From Spirochaetaceae bacterium (lineage in GTDB: Bacteria; Spirochaetota; Spirochaetia; JABEVK01), in assembly GCA_023265735.1 (NCBI GenBank), contig JAHFSN010000038.1:1-10233 (forward strand): a stretch of 10,233 nt of DNA, given 5' to 3'. The notes beneath the pieces were generated by a model that saw only the letters and a list, made by a program, of their open reading frames with translations, searched no databases and had not been told where the DNA came from. Positions 6,847 to 10,233 of this stretch are shown in pieces (position 1 is the first letter of the stretch; every line of letters starts with the position of its first letter). The position numbers and the translations under genes were made by a program.

Positions 6847-7995
6847 TTGAGAGTCCTTGTTCTCGTCATCCTGGGCCTGACCCTCGCCGGATGGGTGGTA
6901 GCCGAGACCACGCCCCTGGCGCGAGCCCAGCAGCTTCAGATTGAGCTGTATTCAACTCTTCTCAAGGGAGATGCGGACGGCGCGTCGGGGATCCTGGCCC
7001 AGCTCAACGAGCTGGCCAAGCAGGGGTTTCTGCGGGTCTTCAGCGCCGAGGACGAACTGAGGATCCAGGCCCTCTTGAAGAATACAGGGCTGCTTTCTGA
7101 TCCCGGTCAGATTAAAGAGGTTTTTGAGGCCCACAAGGGCGACGCAACGCTTGTCGACGCCCGGGAGAAGTTCGTCCTATGGAAGACTTCCGTGCTGTAC
7201 AACCGCCGCCGCGACCTTCTGGCGGCTCCCGCTTCGGCGTCTCAGGAATCCCGGGACTTTCTCGTCGTCGTCCTCGACTCCTTGAGTTTTGACGAATCTC
7301 AGGAGGACAAGGCCTATGCCTTTGACCGGGAAGCCCAGAGGTTTCTGAGCACGTACCCCGGATCCGACCACGCCAGCGTCGTGGCAACGTACCTCAAGAA
7401 GGACATCCGATACTTCGCGGTGAAGGTGCGCTTCGGGGCCAGTGCCCTGTTCGGGGGAGACGAGATCGGGGCTTCCAACGGGCCCCACCCAGGCTTTGAC
7501 CTGGGTTGCCAGATCACCACTCCGGAACCCAACCTCTCGTACGTCCTGTCCTTCGGAACGTTCTTCTACGGACAGCTCGGCCGGGACTCTTCGATCACCG
7601 GCGCCCCCTACTACAGCGGGCACAGTCTCGTGCTCGACGACTTCTCCCTTCAGATCGGATATCCCTTCTATTTCCCCGTGGGCTCCCTGGTCCCGCTTCT
7701 CGGTCTCTCGCTGGTGGGCTTTCAGGACCAGCCCCCGGGACAGGGACACGGGAGCACCGTGTACTCGCCCTTCGTGACCGTGGCCCTGGAAGCCAACGGC
7801 CTCGAACCCAAGGTCCAGGTTCTCGATGCCCCCAATTTCTTCGAACTAAGTCTTATGGGAGGGGTGTACCTCCCCACCAATTCGTCCGACCCCGTCCTCG
7901 CCACCGTCCGTCCCTTTGTGAAATTCAACCTGTCCCTTGGTCCCAAATACCTCGTGCTGGCGGGCCAGGGTTCTCCGTCTACTTCCCCTTTTTGA
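6847..7995 (+). CDS. Secreted protein, helical N-terminal half and beta-rich C-terminal half (probable outer-membrane protein)
   Basis: I do not recognise the family. I chose TTG at 6847 because it follows GGAGGG by 3 bases and puts a signal peptide at the N-terminus (hydrophobic LVLVILGLTLAGWVVA, probable cleavage at VVA or ARA); the open frame continues upstream to 6703 without a better start. This gives 382 residues. About residues 27-175 are charged and helical (for example LNELAKQGFLRVFSAEDELR), perhaps a periplasmic coiled or TPR-like part. From about 180 (FAVKVRFGASALFGG) the sequence turns to alternating hydrophobic/polar, glycine- and aromatic-rich strands (LSYVLSFGTFFYGQL, FSLQIGYPFYFPVG, FELSLMGGVYLP, FVKFNLSLGP), as in a small beta-barrel. 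The last residue is Phe, as in many outer-membrane proteins. It diverges from marR (146 bp gap) and its end overlaps the convergent lipoprotein gene by 17 bp. A shift of frame near the end is possible. Confidence 0.7.
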   Translation: MRVLVLVILGLTLAGWVVAETTPLARAQQLQIELYSTLLKGDADGASGILAQLNELAKQGFLRVFSAEDELRIQALLKNTGLLSDPGQIKEVFEAHKGDATLVDAREKFVLWKTSVLYNRRRDLLAAPASASQESRDFLVVVLDSLSFDESQEDKAYAFDREAQRFLSTYPGSDHASVVATYLKKDIRYFAVKVRFGASALFGGDEIGASNGPHPGFDLGCQITTPEPNLSYVLSFGTFFYGQLGRDSSITGAPYYSGHSLVLDDFSLQIGYPFYFPVGSLVPLLGLSLVGFQDQPPGQGHGSTVYSPFVTVALEANGLEPKVQVLDAPNFFELSLMGGVYLPTNSSDPVLATVRPFVKFNLSLGPKYLVLAGQGSPSTSPF

Positions 7996-8659
7996 CCAGG
8001 GCCAGTTGAAGGGGGACGTCGAGGATTTCGAAGGTCTCGTCACTTTCGAGACCCTGGGCCGCGTCGGCGGACTTATCCCTGGCGCCGAGCCTCTGGGACT
8101 CAATGACGATGTTGAACCATCCATCCGATTTCCACCGGAAGAGAAAACTGCCTAGATGGAGAATCTGCCCCGGCTTCACTTCAAGGACCTCCTCCTGCAG
8201 CTCTTTCGTGAGTATCTGCCCCGACCCGGCCCCCATACTGTGCGGACCCATGGCGGCATAGTTGGGCTTGAAATAGACGGCGAGGTTCTTGGTCCTGTAC
8301 TTCCCGGGCGGCAGCTGGTACAGCAGCCAGGGGAAGTCGAATTTCTCCTTTTGAAGCGCCTTGCTGTACAGCGGCACGCCGTTGATGTCGAAGTTGAGGT
8401 GGTTCTCTAGATCCGGCCGCAGGCTGATGTCAAAGTACTCGTCCTTGTCGTTGACCAACTGCAGAACCAGCTCCCCGTCTCCGAGTCCCCCCGGGGCGGT
8501 CTCCACTTGGGGGCTGATCGCTACCCCCCCGTTGTCCGTCAGATTGAAGTGGGACTCGTTTTCGCGCAGGTTCAAGAGCAGGGGAGTCTTGTTGATTGAA
8601 AGGCAGCCCGACACGAGGGCCGCAGAAAAGAACACCAAGAGAATTTGACCTTGTCTCAT
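7979..8659 (-). CDS. Predicted lipoprotein of unknown function
   Basis: A 226-residue protein with a lipoprotein signal peptide: MRQG, a short hydrophobic stretch, then lipobox LVSGC with the lipidated Cys at 19. The residue after Cys is Leu, not Asp, so by the E. coli rule it would go to the outer membrane; sorting rules differ in other phyla. The mature part is polar and beta-rich, with LVLQLVNDKDEYFDISL, NGVPLYSK, YQLPPGKYRTKNLAVYF and ILHLGSFLFRW. The PPGKY-type turn is common in surface beta-sandwich domains, but I recognise no family. The start is firm: GGGGGAGG (8675-8668 on the minus strand) lies 8 bases before the ATG. It is divergent from luxR and convergent with the outer-membrane protein gene, so a shared envelope role is possible but unsupported. 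Confidence 0.8.
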   Translation of the reverse strand: MRQGQILLVFFSAALVSGCLSINKTPLLLNLRENESHFNLTDNGGVAISPQVETAPGGLGDGELVLQLVNDKDEYFDISLRPDLENHLNFDINGVPLYSKALQKEKFDFPWLLYQLPPGKYRTKNLAVYFKPNYAAMGPHSMGAGSGQILTKELQEEVLEVKPGQILHLGSFLFRWKSDGWFNIVIESQRLGARDKSADAAQGLESDETFEILDVPLQLALVKKGK

Positions 8660-8683
8660 GTTCCAAGCCTCCCCCGTGACTTT

Positions 8684-8700
8684 ACGGGCGAGCGGCCCGT
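8684..8700. repeat. Inverted repeat in the lipoprotein-luxR divergent region
   Basis: ACGGGC (8684-8689) and GCCCGT (8695-8700) are perfect 6-bp arms around 5 bases. On the minus strand they fall between TTGCAA (8706-8701) and TAAAGT (8684-8679), a possible -35/-10 pair with 16-base spacing for the lipoprotein gene. It could be an operator, or a hairpin just upstream of that gene's ribosome site. Confidence 0.45.
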
Positions 8701-8724
8701 TTGCAAAGGGACCGGCCTGCTGAC

Positions 8725-8753
8725 TTGATCCTTTATTTCTCTCATTGTTTACT
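8725..8753 (+). promoter_or_regulatory. Possible promoter of the luxR-type gene
   Basis: TTGATC (8725-8730) and TTTACT (8748-8753) with a 17-base spacer match the sigma-70 consensus at 4 of 6 positions each, in a locally AT-rich stretch. The start would be near 8760, giving a leader of about 22 bases to the ATG at 8782. No lux-box-like CTG-N10-CAG palindrome is visible. Confidence 0.38.
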
Positions 8754-8781
8754 GAATTCGATTTGCGTCGACGGCACCCTC

Positions 8782-9522
8782 ATGAAGAAAAGTACTCTCG
8801 AACTCGATCTGGCTTTCCTGAGATTCCTCGAAATTGCCAAGGGTGCTCGGGATCTGGGTGACCTGACCCAGGCCTTCGGCACCCTCCTGGGCCATTTTGG
8901 ATACGACCGCTTTATCATCAGCGACCTGACGGGAACGACCATCGACGAACGGGAAAGCCAGTTCTCCCTGGTCCACAACTACCCCGTGGAATGGATGGAC
9001 AGATACCTCGAGCGCCACTACGTCGACTCCGACCCCGTCTACCTGAAGGGTCTGCGCCGCACGCCCCCCTTCTCCTGGGCCGAAGCCAGGCAGGAAGCCC
9101 GTCATCCCCGGTCGGTTCGCGTCATGGACGAAGCGGCGGACTTTGGCCTTCGGGCGGGGGCCGGGTTCACCCTGACCCTGCGGCGCGGGCGGATCGTGGG
9201 CTTTGGACTCGCCTCCTCGTTTCTCGACCCCCGCGACGATGTTCCTTCGCTGGAACTGCTCAAGACCGCTGCCTTTTCAGTACGAAGTGCCCTGGAGGAA
9301 CTCAGTTCCCCGGCCCAAGCCTCGGTCATTTCTCTTTCGCCCCGGGAGAGGGAAGTTCTCCAGGGCGTCTCGATGGGACGGGACGAACAGGAAATGGCCG
9401 CAACCCTCGGAATCAGCGAGGCTGACGTCAGACGCCATTGCGAGGGCGCGGCCTGGAAACTGGGAACCCACACCCTCGCCTACGCCGTGGCCAAGGCGCT
9501 CCGCCTCGGTCTGATCTCGTAG
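8782..9522 (+). CDS. LuxR-type quorum-sensing regulator (autoinducer-binding domain plus LuxR HTH)
   Basis: A 246-residue transcription factor, the usual length for acyl-homoserine-lactone (AHL) receptors. Residues about 20-165 form the autoinducer-binding domain. YPVEWMDRYLERHYVDSDPV and PFSWAEA retain the pocket residues known from TraR/LuxR: Trp71, Tyr75, Asp84-Pro85 and Trp99; GLRAGAGFTLTL (123-134) fits the conserved glycine segment. Residues 184-246 are the LuxR HTH: LSPREREVLQGVSMGRDEQE, then LGISEADVRRH and ALRLGLIS. I chose ATG 8782 over an in-frame TTG at 8701 because it gives the standard N-terminus and leaves room for a promoter; no strong ribosome site is visible for either. No luxI-type synthase lies in the window, so it is a solo or orphan here. 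A non-AHL ligand is possible. Confidence 0.9.
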   Translation: MKKSTLELDLAFLRFLEIAKGARDLGDLTQAFGTLLGHFGYDRFIISDLTGTTIDERESQFSLVHNYPVEWMDRYLERHYVDSDPVYLKGLRRTPPFSWAEARQEARHPRSVRVMDEAADFGLRAGAGFTLTLRRGRIVGFGLASSFLDPRDDVPSLELLKTAAFSVRSALEELSSPAQASVISLSPREREVLQGVSMGRDEQEMAATLGISEADVRRHCEGAAWKLGTHTLAYAVAKALRLGLIS

Positions 9523-9586
9523 GGCCGGGTGCGACCCCTCGGAGGATGCGACACCAGCCAGGGGAAGCTTTGTCGCTCTCGGGTCC

Positions 9587-9664
9587 TGGAGGGGGGAGAG
9601 GGGACCTCACTAGTCCTCGTCGCTGCGCTTCTGCGGGATCGTTCGGCCCCCTCGCCCCCCTCCA
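9587..9664. repeat. Long purine/pyrimidine inverted repeat
   Basis: TGGAGGGGGGAGAGGGG (9587-9603) pairs with 9648-9664 over 17 positions with a single A-G mismatch (9597 against 9654), around a 44-base loop. One arm is almost pure purine and the other almost pure pyrimidine. No T run follows on either strand, so it is not a classical terminator. Confidence 0.55.
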
Positions 9665-9681
9665 CTCGAAAGATTTCCAGC

Positions 9682-9700
9682 AACTCCCCTGGGGGTTTTT
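9682..9700 (+). terminator. Weak intrinsic terminator downstream of the luxR-type gene
   Basis: AACTCC (9682-9687) can pair with GGGGTT (9692-9697), including one G-U, around CCTG, and leads into five T residues (9696-9700). The stem is short and lies about 160 bp after the luxR stop. Confidence 0.4.
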
Positions 9701-9754
9701 CATGGCCGAGTGCCCGCTCCCCGTGGCCGAGGGGTCGGTCCCCTCCGGGCTCCG

Positions 9755-9798
9755 GCAGGGGTAAGCCGAAGGCGTCCCCCCGTCTTCGGCGACCCTGC
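9755..9798. repeat. Two-tier hairpin near the 3' end of the BNR-repeat gene
   Basis: The inner stem has 10 bp (GCCGAAGGCG 9765-9774 with CGTCTTCGGC 9781-9790, one G-T) around the loop TCCCCC. An outer 6-bp stem (GCAGGG 9755-9760, CCCTGC 9793-9798) is separated from it by an internal loop of GTAA opposite GA. No T tract follows on either strand. It lies about 36 bp past the BNR gene stop on the minus strand. Confidence 0.6.
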
Positions 9799-9833
9799 GG
9801 GCACCTCGCGCGGAGGGGGCATGCGGCCCCATT

Positions 9834-10233
9834 CTACTGGATGAGGACGGCGTTCAGGTTGTTCGAGGGCAGGCCCGCCACCGCAGACCAGTTGGTCCCC
9901 CCGTCGGAAGAGACCTGCAGTCCGTTCGACCCCGTGGCCAAGTAGAGCTTCGACCCTGCGGACGCAATCCCGTTGACCTTGGCGGAATAGATGGTGGCCC
10001 AGGTATTGCCGCCGTTGGTCGAGACAAAGGCTCCGATGGGCGCCCCGGCGTAGAGGGACGACCCCGAAACGTAAACCGCATACGCCGGATAACCACTGGT
10101 GGCGGACAGAGAAGTCCAGGTTGTTCCGTCATTGCTGGTCGCGGACACATCGCCCGCCCCCCCAGAGGTCGATGTCGCCGCGTACAACGTTCCACCGGAC
10201 AACGCGAGGTTGGCCACGTAGGGACCAGCGAGG
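9834..10233 (-). CDS. BNR/Asp-box repeat protein, C-terminal part, cut by the window edge
   Basis: The frame is open to the window end, so the gene begins outside; about 132 C-terminal residues are visible, and a GTG at 10217 is most likely an internal Val codon. At least three repeat units are seen, each with an Asp-box-like turn: SNDGTTW, STNGGNTW and SSDGGTNW, followed by short strands such as LYAATS, LYAGAPIGAF and LYLATGSNGL. This is the blade pattern of sialidase/photosystem-stability-factor-like beta-propellers. Composition is rich in Ser, Thr, Gly, Asn and Ala with almost no charge, typical of exported or surface repeat proteins. Catalytic sialidase residues cannot be judged from this fragment, and most such repeat proteins are not sialidases. 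The gene ends at TAG (9836-9834), followed by the structured intergenic region. Confidence 0.75.
   Translation of the reverse strand, partial: LAGPYVANLALSGGTLYAATSTSGGAGDVSATSNDGTTWTSLSATSGYPAYAVYVSGSSLYAGAPIGAFVSTNGGNTWATIYSAKVNGIASAGSKLYLATGSNGLQVSSDGGTNWSAVAGLPSNNLNAVLIQ

Larger units (their letters stand above)
9532..9737. repeat. Long-range 11-bp perfect inverted repeat enclosing the intergenic structure
   Basis: CGACCCCTCGG at 9532-9542 is the exact reverse complement of CCGAGGGGTCG at 9727-9737. The pair would close a multi-branched fold holding the hairpins at 9548-9576 and 9587-9664. Its right arm can alternatively pair locally: GAGGGG (9729-9734) with CCCCTC (9740-9745) around TCGGT. 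The two pairings exclude each other. Confidence 0.5.
9523..9833. other. GC-rich structured intergenic region without a supportable gene
   Basis: These 311 bp lie between the convergent luxR-type and BNR-repeat genes. Open frames on both strands have unnatural composition (Pro/Arg/Gly/Ser-rich), no ribosome sites and no recognisable domain, so I call none. The stretch is full of homopurine and homopyrimidine runs and of inverted repeats: an outer 11-bp pair, a hairpin at 9548-9576 (GCGACA/TGTCGC), a long stem at 9587-9664, a terminator-like hairpin near 9682-9700, GAGGGG/CCCCTC at 9729-9745, a two-tier hairpin at 9755-9798, and GGGGC/GCCCC at 9816-9830. It may be a bidirectional termination zone, a dispersed repeat, or a structured RNA. 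Confidence 0.6.

Noticed and set aside
9428..9832. Open frame of 134 codons on the minus strand and 138 codons on the plus strand (9529-9945) across the GC-rich gap
   Set aside because: Composition is Pro/Arg/Gly/Ser-rich with no domain, no ribosome site, and overlap with the end of either the luxR-type or the BNR gene; long open frames are expected by chance at this GC content.
9523..9833. Known RNA classes (RNase P, tmRNA, 6S, SRP RNA, tRNA) in the structured gap
   Set aside because: None of their conserved sequence blocks, such as the RNase P GAGGAAAGTCC core or a tRNA T-loop GGTTCGA, was found on either strand.
1..10233. CRISPR array, insertion sequence, integrase or attachment-site repeats
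   Set aside because: No regularly spaced direct repeats, transposase motifs or tRNA-adjacent duplications were seen; the window reads as ordinary chromosome.

Overview
The window is a GC-rich stretch of bacterial chromosome carrying eleven genes, two of them cut by the window edges. The best guess for the source is a free-living, motile, diderm bacterium, most likely a spirochaete (Spirochaetota). The reasons are: a FlgM-type anti-sigma factor whose C-terminal half looks like the spirochaete form; a near-perfect sigma-28 promoter in front of it; a degenerate iron-alcohol-dehydrogenase-like protein directly downstream, of a kind I associate from memory with treponemes; and a lipoprotein plus a probable outer-membrane protein, which imply a diderm envelope. 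The taxonomic call is inference; the motility and envelope calls rest on visible motifs.

Left part, plus strand (1-4700). A 5'-truncated diaminopimelate decarboxylase (lysA) is followed by a histidine-phosphatase-family protein, then rsmI (16S rRNA C1402 2'-O-methyltransferase) and flgM. The flgM sigma-28 promoter has its -35 element inside the last codons of rsmI, and flgM ends at a strong intrinsic terminator. A dehydrogenase-fold protein that has lost its metal ligands and a SpoU/TrmH-family RNA methyltransferase follow, joined by a 4-bp GTGA overlap.

Middle, minus strand (4689-6737). A MarR-family regulator and a 14-TM DHA2-type drug efflux pump form a two-gene operon with an ATGA overlap. 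The operon is read from a promoter embedded in two overlapping inverted repeats, the standard layout of a self-repressed MarR-efflux unit. The pump gene converges on, and overlaps by 12 bp, the SpoU-family gene.

Right part (6847-10233). A secreted protein with a helical N-terminal half and a beta-rich C-terminal half (probable outer-membrane protein) converges on a lipoprotein gene. Divergent from the lipoprotein is a LuxR-type regulator with an intact-looking acyl-homoserine-lactone pocket but no luxI in view. Between luxR and a convergent BNR/Asp-box repeat protein lies a 311-bp, very GC-rich gap with several nested and mutually exclusive inverted repeats. This gap is the least explained stretch of the window and the main candidate for an undescribed structured RNA or repeat element. 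No CRISPR array, tRNA, rRNA, transposase or phage gene was seen.
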